A stretch of DNA of 64,000 bases, from contig NZ_CP135162.1 of assembly GCF_001940165.2 (NCBI RefSeq), positions 1,415,501-1,479,500 of the forward strand, in the 5' to 3' direction. Positions 48,401-55,612 of the stretch are shown here, piece after piece; position 1 is the stretch's first letter, and the number at the start of each line of letters is the position of its first letter. Position numbers and translations under genes: made by a program. A model generated the notes under the pieces. That model did no database searches. It was not told the DNA's origin and saw nothing but the letters and a program-made list of their open reading frames with translations. The DNA comes from Roseburia sp. 831b (lineage in GTDB: Bacteria > Bacillota > Clostridia > Lachnospirales > Lachnospiraceae).

Positions 48401-50865
48401 GTTCCGTAAGGAATTGCAATGGATACTGCATGACCTTTTTCATCAGTGAAAATCTCTGTCTTGCCATCATTGCCGATAACTACCGGTGTTGCCTTGTCAA
48501 AATCATAGCTTCCGTCTTTCTTTACAGGTAAAGAAGATTTCAAATATGCTGTAAATCCTGCTCCTGCAAGAAGTGGTGCTTCTGTATCATCCCCATTATC
48601 AGAAACCTTGATAAGCTGGAACGGCTGCTTGATTACCTGCTCTTTTGAAGTTGCACTTCTTAAAACCTGTGGAATCAAATCGCCTTCATAATCACAAACC
48701 ACATCATGCTCCTCTTCATCCAGAAGATAGCCTTCAGATGGTGTGATTTCTTTCACATAGTATTTTCCAAGATAGAGATTATCAACGGAACACTTACCTT
48801 CTGCATCTGTAGTAAGTGTTGCCACGAGATCATTTTTCTTAAAAACAACCCCTGTTGCTCCATCAGGATGTGAAATGTTCTCACGGGCATATAAACCATA
48901 TACAGCACCTTCAAGTGTTGCATCTCCCTGTGGAACTGCTTTTCCGGTTTCTTTATCTACCTTCTGAATCTGAATCTTTGCTGTTGTTCTGTCATTTACA
49001 AAGGTATGGGAAAATGCTGCCTTTGCAGTTGTTTCAGACAGATAGTTGAAAGTAAACTCATACACATCAGATGAATTTCTCTGATATCCGTAAGGAGCCT
49101 TTGTTTCCGAGATATAATATCCGTTAGCAATCGGCAAATCTACTGTATAAGCTGCCTTTCCGTCCTCTCCTGTTGTTACAGTCTGTAAAGCTGTTCCCTT
49201 TGTTACGATAACCTGACCTGCATAGTTTTTGATGTCATTTCCTGCATACATGGTGTACTGACCGCCATCAAGTACATTTGCTGTGTCAGAGTCTTTCTTG
49301 ATTACGGATACTTCCGCTTTCTGTCTCTCATTGTAAACAGTTGTAGCCTCATACTGGACTGTCACCGTCTGGTCCTTATACTCCACATTTACTGTCTGTG
49401 GTGTCGGATTGATGGTATATCCGTTGATGCTCTTAATCTCTGTTACAACATAAGTTCCGAGATGAAGGTCTGTGAGAACCACCTGACCATCACTTCCGGT
49501 TGTAAGGCTTTCTGCAACAACATCACCCTTGTTGTAAACCTTGGTTCCGTCTGCCTTATAGATATCTGCTCCTGCTGTTACCTTAAAGGTTGCTCCCGGC
49601 AGCTTTTTCTTTTCATAAGTGAAGTTGCTGCCATTCCATCCGGCAAGGACTTCGCCTTCCTTATAGATTGTGATTGCTCCAAGCTGCTCCTTGTCTGTTG
49701 CGGTAAAAGAAGTTGTCTGACCTGCCTTGACGGTAAGTGTGTGTACCTTATTGCTTAACACATACCCCTTCGGAGCCTGAATCTCTTTTACATAATAAGT
49801 TCCTGCTACAAGAGCCTTGGACTTTGCTGTTCCGTCATTTCCGGTTGTAATGGTATCTACTTTATTGGTACATGCACTGTCGGTATAAATACCATACTTG
49901 GCACCGGAAAGCTTCACACCACTTTCTTCATCCTGCTTCGTGAGCTTGCCATAGCCGATATTCTCTGTCTTGACCTTGATATAGGCAGAAATCGGGTCTG
50001 CACTTGGTCTTTCAGAAACAAATTCCTGATCCCCGGCATTTCCGGTAAGCCAGAATACACAGCTTGATGTGGTATCCACTGCACCAATGGTTGACTTAAA
50101 CGTACCAAGTGTGGCTGTTGTATTGACATTCTTTGTATAGACTGTCATGGAATTGCCATTCTTTGATACGCTGAATCCGTCAATGGAAAAATCAAAGTTA
50201 CCAAGAACCCCGTTTGTATCCTTAAAAGTATGCTCAAATCTCTGATTCGTCTCATTCCACTTTAACTCAATGGTATCTGCACCACTCTTGGTAGCACTTG
50301 CAAAGCTTGGTCTTGTAGCATTGTATGAAGCACTGATATTGTTTCTCAGTGTCTCATAATACGAATAAGAAGCTGATGCATCCGGTGCACAGTCACATAA
50401 CTTCTTTGCTGCTGAATCTCCACTTGAAGTACCGTAAATGTTATTTACAATAATCCAGACCATAGCCTGTGTTGCAATAAACTTGTCACGCTGATCATTC
50501 GTAGGTGCCTTTGCTTCCGTTGTGGAATAACCATAGTACATACAATAAGCAAGAAGTTTTTCCTGCGATGCGGAAAGACTTGTATTCGGGTTACTGTCAC
50601 TGTTCATAAGCTGTCCGCCTTTTGCTGACAGTCCAAAGTTCATACAGTATGCCGAATGACCGTCAATCATTGCATAAAGAATTCCGCCTGTATGCTTACT
50701 GTTAAACTCACTGATTACACCGTGATCCTTTGCCGATGCAGTCCAGAATGCAATGTTTGCACTTGGACTTGCTGCAAATGCGGTTGTTCCATTGGAAAAC
50801 AGTGTAGTGAATACGGTAAGCATTGCAAGAAAACCTGCCATAATTCGTTTAATTTTCTGTTTCAC
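45487..50865 (-). CDS. Giant thioester-domain/Cna-B repeat adhesin with LPQTG anchor
   Basis: The GTG start (KQKIKRIMAGFLAML, 1792 residues) is preceded by AAGGAGG; an ATG nine codons earlier has no site. Signal peptide to about TTAFA. A thioester adhesion domain (~30-270) has the Cys in SAYCMNFGL and the partner Gln in ATQAMVWIIV. About 13 SpaA/Cna-B repeats follow, each starting with a Lys-containing strand (IKKDSDT, IQKVDKETG) and ending YGYVL-like, with isopeptide Lys/Asn/Glu residues expected. The LPQTG sorting signal, a membrane helix and KKKEDDE close the protein. Surface adhesin able to bind covalently to host or partner cells; probably anchored by the ICE sortase. Confidence 0.93.
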   Translation of the reverse strand: MKQKIKRIMAGFLAMLTVFTTLFSNGTTAFAASPSANIAFWTASAKDHGVISEFNSKHTGGILYAMIDGHSAYCMNFGLSAKGGQLMNSDSNPNTSLSASQEKLLAYCMYYGYSTTEAKAPTNDQRDKFIATQAMVWIIVNNIYGTSSGDSAAKKLCDCAPDASASYSYYETLRNNISASYNATRPSFASATKSGADTIELKWNETNQRFEHTFKDTNGVLGNFDFSIDGFSVSKNGNSMTVYTKNVNTTATLGTFKSTIGAVDTTSSCVFWLTGNAGDQEFVSERPSADPISAYIKVKTENIGYGKLTKQDEESGVKLSGAKYGIYTDSACTNKVDTITTGNDGTAKSKALVAGTYYVKEIQAPKGYVLSNKVHTLTVKAGQTTSFTATDKEQLGAITIYKEGEVLAGWNGSNFTYEKKKLPGATFKVTAGADIYKADGTKVYNKGDVVAESLTTGSDGQVVLTDLHLGTYVVTEIKSINGYTINPTPQTVNVEYKDQTVTVQYEATTVYNERQKAEVSVIKKDSDTANVLDGGQYTMYAGNDIKNYAGQVIVTKGTALQTVTTGEDGKAAYTVDLPIANGYYISETKAPYGYQRNSSDVYEFTFNYLSETTAKAAFSHTFVNDRTTAKIQIQKVDKETGKAVPQGDATLEGAVYGLYARENISHPDGATGVVFKKNDLVATLTTDAEGKCSVDNLYLGKYYVKEITPSEGYLLDEEEHDVVCDYEGDLIPQVLRSATSKEQVIKQPFQLIKVSDNGDDTEAPLLAGAGFTAYLKSSLPVKKDGSYDFDKATPVVIGNDGKTEIFTDEKGHAVSIAIPYGTYVVVESTTPHNMETIKPFEVKIVENHPTEPQVWRVFIDREFTAKLRVIKKDADTKQTVLIPNTEFKIFNMDTNEYVEMITTYPSKKVHTSFFTDEDGDLILPDVLPLGNYRIEEVAAPFGYVLNDNYVEVKVDTDTFYEVDPDTYEAIITVEYEDAAAVGELIIEKKGEVLDAYKGGLFADSEDKEFVYKEGSLSGAKFEVYAAEDIYTADMQCDADGNRTKYYSNGELVATVVTDDNGKAVVSDLPLGKYRVVEVEAPYGYVLNKEEQVVTFVYVDDKTPVIKESMTFANERQKVDLSIDKLDGETGKGIAGAEFGLYASEDIENVDGDVIVEKDTLLEVAVSDENGDIFFVKDYPLGNYYAKEIKAPLGYASSDEIVEFDATYKGQDIKYSTDTAIYHNFPTTLEFTKEDITSGAELSGATLSVIDKDGNVIETWTSEAGEAHVIQRLHVGETYILREEFAPYGYLKATDIEFTVADTEEIQSVVMKDEVPTGTIIINKDGEFLTDINLVKGHWYDFIFDYFKKSLAGVTFEVYAREDIVSPDGLDTVYYEADELVATIVTNDDGIAMISDLPLGKYYLVETETLEGFVLDSTPIEADLSYIDQNTEIVYAGMDVTNERQKVEISVIKKDSETDELLSGAIFGLYAKEDIVDVDGRVIVKADTLIEKAVTGEDGTATFISDLPLGNYYVKEIEAPKGYVKSDEVFDVEAEYQEGVAVIEFEAEFENTPIKVEFSKTDITGEKELAGAKLSIIDSEGTAIESWTSEAGKSHLIERLPAGKYILREETAPYGYKIANDVEFEVAETEEIQKVTMKDEYAVGKIIIEKTDEVTKKPIAGVEFEIRDKDGKVIETVVTDKDGHAESKELPICIYNEDGSFKEDIHYFVVETKAAEGYILDETVHEVVLQYDDDAPECVEYTLSLTNKPTEPKLPQTGDNFNPWLWAGLGLTALLAGVGAFLWKKKEDDEVTE

Positions 50866-50891
50866 TATACATTCCTCCTTAAAAAATGGCA

Positions 50892-50927
50892 CAAAAATAG
50901 CAGGTCATTTTCATGGCCTGCTATTTT
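50892..50927 (-). terminator. Terminator of the lipoprotein gene
   Basis: Minus strand: 15-bp stem (50913-50927 / 50894-50908) with one mismatch and a 4-nt loop, then TGTG. Strong hairpin between the lipoprotein and the adhesin genes. Confidence 0.75.
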
Positions 50928-50946
50928 CGTATTTATTGAATTGTTA

Positions 50947-51708
50947 TTATCTGAGACATCGGAACTCATAGAAGTCAGTTCCACCTGTGTTATGAACCCC
51001 TGCATATACGATATTAAATACCGGACTGTTTTCCAGTAACAGCATGTCTGCTATGTAAGTTGCGATTGCATCCTCACTTCGCAGTGGCTGTCCTGAAGTA
51101 GTGCCTGCCGTATTCAGGTCTGTTTCAACAAATACACTGTAGTAGCTGTTTTCCAGACCATCATATGGATAATACTCATTGTATTCTTCCTGAGTAATCC
51201 TGCCCTCAGCCAGAGCATTTGCAAGGTTGTCCTGCGTAGTAATCATACCGCCAGCCTGACATTTTGCGATTGCCTTTGCCACTACCGAATCCGGGCTGTA
51301 TTCCTTTACTTCCGGTACCGGCTCTGGTTCAGGTTCCGGAGTCTTTTCCGGTTCCTGCTTCGGTTTCTCCGTGGCAGCCGGTTCCTGCTTTGGTTTTTCT
51401 TCTTTTGGGCTTTCCGTAGGTTTGGAACTCTCTTCCTGCTTCGGTGTTTCTTTTTCACTGCTTTCCTCTGCAACTTCCTTTTTATCTGTTGCATCCTCCT
51501 CAGTTACTTTCTCGTAAGCAGTAGTTGTTTCTTCCTCTTCCACGGTGATTTCCTCTTTAGGAGTTTCCGTGGTAACTGCCTCTGTGTCATTCTCTGTCTC
51601 AGTATTTTCATAACCAGACTTTGTGTCAGTTGCCACTTCCTTTGTGGACCCACAGCCGGTTACAGATAAAATCATTACGGATAAAAGAAACATAAGTAAT
51701 TTCTTCAT
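50947..51708 (-). CDS. ICE lipoprotein with Glu/Lys/Pro-rich spacer
   Basis: 253 residues from MKKLLMFLLSVMILSVTGCGS, with lipobox SVTGC. Residues ~25-145 are a low-complexity Thr/Glu then Pro/Lys/Glu spacer (KQEPEKTPEPEPEPVPEV) that could span the wall. The C-terminal ~100 residues are globular (GMITTQDNLANALAEGRITQ, NSPVFNIVYAGVHNTGGTDF). Similar lipoproteins occur next to Cna-B adhesins on clostridial ICEs. Possibly a surface-exclusion or mating-contact factor (inference). Confidence 0.8.
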   Translation of the reverse strand: MKKLLMFLLSVMILSVTGCGSTKEVATDTKSGYENTETENDTEAVTTETPKEEITVEEEETTTAYEKVTEEDATDKKEVAEESSEKETPKQEESSKPTESPKEEKPKQEPAATEKPKQEPEKTPEPEPEPVPEVKEYSPDSVVAKAIAKCQAGGMITTQDNLANALAEGRITQEEYNEYYPYDGLENSYYSVFVETDLNTAGTTSGQPLRSEDAIATYIADMLLLENSPVFNIVYAGVHNTGGTDFYEFRCLR

Positions 51709-51794
51709 AATCGTCACCCATCCCTTTCCGTAAGAGGGATAGGCTGTTGTGTCCGTGCCTGTCCACTCTTACTGTGAACAATCCTTATAGGTAC

Positions 51795-51822
51795 ACGGGA
51801 CACTTAACTGGGACTGTCCCGT
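51795..51822. other. Perfect inverted repeat upstream of the lipoprotein gene
   Basis: ACGGGACA and TGTCCCGT arms with a 12-bp centre. No T-run on either side, so probably an operator or RNA structure rather than a terminator. A second, smaller IR (ATCCCT/AGGGAT) lies just before the lipoprotein. Confidence 0.5.
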
Positions 51823-51848
51823 ACTCTGTGCATCTTAATCTCCTTCCA

Positions 51849-51929
51849 TTATACTGCAAAATTCTTCATTCTGAAGAAATACTGCATCAGTCTTCGGTTC
51901 TTACGATAGTTCGCAAAAGTATTCATCAT
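51849..51929 (-). CDS. 26-residue small basic protein
   Basis: MMNTFANYRKNRRLMQYFFR plus six residues; GGGAGGAG lies at normal distance before the ATG. Basic and aromatic, possibly membrane-surface. Fits the gap between the 58-residue membrane protein and the lipoprotein. Only the ribosome site and composition support it. Confidence 0.4.
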   Translation of the reverse strand: MMNTFANYRKNRRLMQYFFRMKNFAV

Positions 51930-51949
51930 AATGCTCTCCTCCCTTCATT

Positions 51950-52126
51950 CTATGGTGTACCTGCCCTGACAAAGGCAAGAAACACTCTTCCTACAAGTCC
52001 AAACAGCAAGAGGAATATCTTTGTCACATTCAGGACTAATTGCAATACATGAAGTAAAATCCATGCGATTGCTTTCAATATCGTTACTAATATGTTGCCT
52101 AATCCGGCAAAGAATCTTCCTACCAT
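51950..52126 (-). CDS. 58-residue membrane protein
   Basis: Starts MVGRFFAGLGNILVTILKAI (GGAGG upstream; a longer frame without a site exists). Nearly the whole protein is hydrophobic (AIAWILLHVLQLVLN, TKIFLLLFGLVGRVFLAF), so one long or two short membrane helices with Lys/Arg on one face. A small ICE membrane protein of unknown function, downstream of the ParR-like gene. Confidence 0.65.
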   Translation of the reverse strand: MVGRFFAGLGNILVTILKAIAWILLHVLQLVLNVTKIFLLLFGLVGRVFLAFVRAGTP

Positions 52127-52128
52127 AG

Positions 52129-52593
52129 CTATTCCTCCGTTTCTTCGTCTTCTCCCCAAAGACTTGCCATATCTGCAACTATAGGGTTAATTGCATCTTT
52201 CGTATCAGTTTTTTCCTCTATCGGCTCCTGAGACTGTTTCTGATACATCTGTTGATTGTTATTTTGCGAATTTGCTACTGCATGAGCCAGTATTGCAATG
52301 ACTTCTCTTTGTACTGCTATCATTACTTCACTGACCACATCCTGCTTTAGTTTTTCTAAATCAGATGCTTTTATCTGCTTTTCATCCTTAATATGCTCCA
52401 TAGTTGCTGTCTGAGTTAAATCCTCTTGGTTTAGCGACTTACTATAGAACTCAATCGCGTCAATAATAAACTGATTACGGGACTTATAGATATCTAAATT
52501 CAAATCGTTTAAAATCTTATGAACATATACATGTTGCGGGTTATTGACACTACATCTGACATTGTGATAATTACCTGCATCTTTTTCTTTCAT
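52129..52593 (-). CDS. ParR-like partner of the ICE actin
   Basis: 154 residues from MKEKDAGNYHNVRCSV, eight bases after GGAAGGGG. An N-terminal ribbon-helix-helix-like region (VRCSVNNPQHVYVHKILNDL, SRNQFIIDAIEFYSK) and an acidic C-terminal tail (SLWGEDEETEE) match ParR/centromere-binding adaptors. Its place directly after the ParM-like gene supports this. It would bind a centromere and the filament tip. Confidence 0.7.
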   Translation of the reverse strand: MKEKDAGNYHNVRCSVNNPQHVYVHKILNDLNLDIYKSRNQFIIDAIEFYSKSLNQEDLTQTATMEHIKDEKQIKASDLEKLKQDVVSEVMIAVQREVIAILAHAVANSQNNNQQMYQKQSQEPIEEKTDTKDAINPIVADMASLWGEDEETEE

Positions 52594-52598
52594 TATTA

Positions 52599-53510
52599 TC
52601 ACCCCTTCCGGTTCATAAGCATCAGCTTACCAAGAAATTCAAATCCTTTGGCATTTGCATGAATATCTTCCAAATAGTTGATATTTTTCTGATTTCGTTT
52701 TCCAAAAAGCCTCATAACCGTAGCACCGCCACCAACAAATAGAATAGGAATTGCATTGATGTTATACCCCAGGGAAATCAGCTTTTGATATACTCCCTCG
52801 GCAAACAGCTCCAATTCTGATTGCAAGATTCGAATATATCTGTCATCCAGCTCATCGTTCCTTCCGGTCTTCATAAATTCCACAATATCACTTTCATCAA
52901 GTTTACCGGATGCATTTCTTACACATTTATCGTTAATCCGATTGATGCATCTGATTAAACCTTCATCCTGCGTATCGCAATGAGATTCATCCGGCTTACA
53001 ATTTACAATAGGCATAATATCTATGGTCCATGACCCAACATCAACCACCAGATGCTTTCTTGCATTCTGTGGTAATCTATCTGCTACTGCTGCATAACAT
53101 TGCGGAAATACTACAACCCGCACAATGTTTACACTGTATTCCTCTTTTTCATATTTGAAATAGAGTTGCTTTCTCTTTGATAGGTATGATATAAAATCTG
53201 ACTTTTCTTTTGCAAACTTAGTGATAGGCAATCCTACCGCTAATATCACACTGGCATTATGCTTTCCTCTTCTTTTAAGCTCCTTTGCCATTGCTGCCAA
53301 AGTCAGTAAGTAATAATTCTCGTCACCTACCTTATTTTCATTTACCTCTAATCGCTCACAACCTATCTTGTAAAACTTACCTGCAAACTCTAATGTATCA
53401 TCAAATAAAGCAGGTTCTGATGTCACATTGACACCGGAAGTAAAGATGGTAGATACTGTTTTCATGTTCATCCAGCCATGATCGATACCAATTACTTCAA
53501 CATTATTCAT
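52599..53510 (-). CDS. ParM/StbA-like actin-family protein
   Basis: 303 residues. Actin-fold nucleotide motifs: VIGIDHGWMNMKTVS (phosphate 1), HLVVDVGSWTIDIMPI (phosphate 2) and ILFVGGGATVM (adenosine). ParM proteins form filaments that segregate low-copy DNA. Together with the ParR-like gene this is a segrosome on the ICE, useful when the element is excised and replicating. Confidence 0.85.
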   Translation of the reverse strand: MNNVEVIGIDHGWMNMKTVSTIFTSGVNVTSEPALFDDTLEFAGKFYKIGCERLEVNENKVGDENYYLLTLAAMAKELKRRGKHNASVILAVGLPITKFAKEKSDFISYLSKRKQLYFKYEKEEYSVNIVRVVVFPQCYAAVADRLPQNARKHLVVDVGSWTIDIMPIVNCKPDESHCDTQDEGLIRCINRINDKCVRNASGKLDESDIVEFMKTGRNDELDDRYIRILQSELELFAEGVYQKLISLGYNINAIPILFVGGGATVMRLFGKRNQKNINYLEDIHANAKGFEFLGKLMLMNRKG

Positions 53511-53523
53511 TTGTTCGTTCCTC

Positions 53524-53802
53524 CTATTCTGATCTATTTTCTTTCAACTCATCAAGAATCTTTCTCATACAAAATCCAAAACATGTTCCAACATCATTTC
53601 CATAAGGACACTCTTTTCCAGTCTCTGTCAGGCATCCTTTTCTTATCCTCATTGCTTGTAGACTTGAATGTTCGTTCCTCTCTGTTTCTTCCAGATAACA
53701 CCGAAAATTTGAATCACATTTGTCTGTTTTATAATACATGCAGTAAGTACAATCATGTTTGTCCCGGTATTGTTGTAAAAGAATTTTTCTCGTACTCTTC
53801 AT
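53524..53802 (-). CDS. Small Cys-rich protein
   Basis: 92 residues with two Cys clusters (CTYCMYYKTDKC and CFGFC plus GKECPYG), suggesting zinc binding. GAGAGG lies ahead of the ATG. It overlaps the 3' end of the 62-residue membrane gene by 50 bases, in another frame. Family not recognised. Next to parM. Confidence 0.55.
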   Translation of the reverse strand: MKSTRKILLQQYRDKHDCTYCMYYKTDKCDSNFRCYLEETERNEHSSLQAMRIRKGCLTETGKECPYGNDVGTCFGFCMRKILDELKENRSE

Positions 53803-53941
53803 CTATTTGCACATCCTCTCTAAAAAATTTCTCATAAACCAACTCATCATATTTTTGATTTAATCTGCCAACAGAGCGGATGAAACAAAGGTAAAAGAAT
53901 ACTATTATGATTATTCCTAGTGCAATCAATATCTTAACCAT
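53753..53941 (-). CDS. 62-residue single-pass membrane protein
   Basis: MVKILIALGIIIIVFFYLCF is a membrane helix, followed by a charged cytoplasmic tail (RLNQKYDELVYEKFFRED). GAAGG lies eight bases ahead of the ATG, which itself overlaps the stop of the 27-residue small gene. Function unknown. Confidence 0.6.
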   Translation of the reverse strand: MVKILIALGIIIIVFFYLCFIRSVGRLNQKYDELVYEKFFREDVQIDEEYEKNSFTTIPGQT

Positions 53942-54017
53942 TCATTGCACCTTCTTTCGTCACCGGTACTGTTTGTTCCGGTATCTTTTTTCTTATATTG
54001 ACCAAGTCAGCTTTCAT
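53934..54017 (-). CDS. 27-residue small protein at the ICE right end
   Basis: MKADLVNIRKKIPEQTVPVT plus seven residues. An excellent GGAGG stands seven bases before the ATG, directly after the stem-loop terminator. The stop overlaps the start of the membrane-protein gene, so it may be a leader whose translation couples to it. Confidence 0.55.
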   Translation of the reverse strand: MKADLVNIRKKIPEQTVPVTKEGAMNG

Positions 54018-54031
54018 GTTCGCTCCTCCTA

Positions 54032-54080
54032 CAAAAAAGCAGGACCAAGAAGCTACATTCAAGCTAACTTAGTCCTGCTT
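54032..54080 (-). terminator. Second stem-loop of the right end: intrinsic terminator/attenuator
   Basis: Minus strand: 13-bp stem (54068-54080 / 54037-54049, one G-U pair) then TTTTTTG. It precedes the 27-residue gene and has a paralogous hairpin just upstream, which suggests attenuation. Confidence 0.75.
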
Positions 54081-54096
54081 ATTAACAGTAACAAAT

Positions 54097-54168
54097 AAGG
54101 TGGAACCAAATTAGCAATCGCCCCCCAATAAAGGGGCATAACATACTTTACTAATCTAGTCCCACCTT
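54097..54168 (-). other. First stem-loop of the right end (18-bp stem)
   Basis: Arms 54151-54168 and 54097-54114 pair over 18 bp, with G-U pairs only as exceptions. The loop contains a smaller CCCC/GGGG hairpin. Its stem shares GGACTA...TTAG with the next stem-loop. Together they form a structured leader for the parM gene group. 54169-54223 also holds a small AGCACA/TGTGCT hairpin (54199-54220). Confidence 0.65.
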
Positions 54169-54223
54169 GTATAATGAAAAAAGTTACATCTCCTTTCCAG
54201 CACATTTTATCTTTTGTGCTAAT

Positions 54224-55462
54224 TCAGTTGTATCTTGCGCAAAATACTAGCCTTTTCTTGGTCAATGAAATAGGACTAGAACACCGCAAACCCTTGATTT
54301 TACTGGATTTCCTTGTGTTGTTCCCATTATAACTCGTGAACATCCCTTGCACAATTCCGCCTGTTAATTCTAACAATGCAGGATCTGTCACCTCAAACAT
54401 GATTCCTTTGTTTTCCTCATTCTCGCTGTAATCGATTTTTTCAATCTCTATTTCATAAGATTTATTTTCTCCTGTAATACCGGAAATCACGTATGCCTTT
54501 CCGTATGAAATTTCCTGTTTATATCCAACTTCCATGTACTGGCTTTCGCCAAGCGTGGTGATATCTTTTTCTAACACACCATGAATTCCTATTTTTTCAT
54601 TCTTGGAAACGGTTCCAAGACGGGCACTGCTCGCATAATCTATCACACCGCTAAGTTCTCCCGGTGTTCCGTTTTTCCCCTTTTTAATGCCGACAATGTT
54701 GGTCTTGTAAATCCAGCCATCCTCGATATCCATAAGAAGTCCCGTGTCCGCATCACTGACTCCATGCCCAAGTGCTGCATACTCTCCGGATTCCTTGGCA
54801 TATGTCAGGGTTCCAACCCCTGCGAGGTCATCTCTTACCCAGATTCCAAGCATATAAGCATTTTCGCTCACACGGACAGGTTCTACCTCCACCTGAATCG
54901 TCTCCCCATTCCGCAAAATATCTAATGTCTCCTTATGCTCTCCACACTCATTGATTCTTTGAATCAGTTCCTCCTTCGAATTGACCTTTCGACCATTTAC
55001 TGCAAGGATGTAATCCCCCTCTTTTACCAGATGCTTCGATGGATTTTGTGCAATTCCATCTGATGTATTAATTTCTCCTGTTCCAATCACCATAACACCC
55101 TGCGTCTCAACATAAATGCCAATCGGACTGCCACCTGTATATACCATCTGGTCATCCACCAAGGTAACCTCTACATCTTTTACCGGGACAATGCCAAATA
55201 ATTTACAGGTTACCGTATAATGTGCCGGATTCTCATTTTTTACCTGCGAAACCGTTTTCGAGATATGTTCGAACACCTCTGCCTGCTCCTGTTTTAATAC
55301 AACACTTACCGGCACTCCAAACTGATAGGATGCTTTCTCCCCTACCGGTACATACATTTTGTCCGGTATTGCCTGTTCAAATGTAATCACGGCGAAAAGA
55401 GCCACCAGAAAAATTCCTGCTTTTCCTAATAAATATATCGTTTTTTGAAAGTTCTTTCGCAT
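54224..55462 (-). pseudogene. spoIVB: spoIVB, truncated by ICE insertion (N-terminal ~374 residues plus 38 foreign residues)
   Basis: Starts MRKNFQKTIYLLGKAG (GGGAG upstream), with a membrane anchor, a PDZ domain (~110-190; VKEGDYILAVNGRKV) and the SA-family serine peptidase. The catalytic His is in ALGHGVSDADTG and the Asp in FEVTDPALLEL. The frame reaches GGIVQGM and then leaves the family, reading 38 residues of element sequence. The expected next residues SGSP, with the catalytic Ser 15 positions after the Asp, are absent. SpoIVB is the forespore protease that triggers sigma-K processing. This copy should be inactive unless precise excision rejoins it. Confidence 0.93.
54319..54342. other. 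ICE/chromosome junction (att site) in spoIVB
   Basis: SpoIVB homology ends at about 54343 and foreign sequence begins. An inverted repeat TGTTC-N14-GAACA (54319-54342) spans the join, as expected for a recombinase core. The opposite junction is outside the window. Confidence 0.75.
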
Positions 55463-55537
55463 ACGAATCTCCCATCCCACGCAGCTTTTGTGCCTTCTAA
55501 TTCTATGGGCTGGCACAAATCCTGTGTGTGAAAAATT

Positions 55538-55572
55538 TAAAAAAAGAAGATACTTCTCTTGTATCTTCTTTT
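55538..55572 (-). terminator. Intrinsic terminator of recN
   Basis: Minus strand: 12-bp AAAAGAAGATAC/GTATCTTCTTTT stem (55561-55572 / 55542-55553), 7-nt loop, then TTTT. Separates recN from the sporulation gene. Confidence 0.85.
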
Positions 55573-55612
55573 AGTATGCGTTAAATTTTCATTTTTAAAA
55601 CAGAGGATTCCC

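Noticed and set aside
54097..54168. T-box or tRNA gene at the ICE right end
   Set aside because: No T-box core sequence, no cloverleaf or CCA-type acceptor; only long stem-loops are seen.
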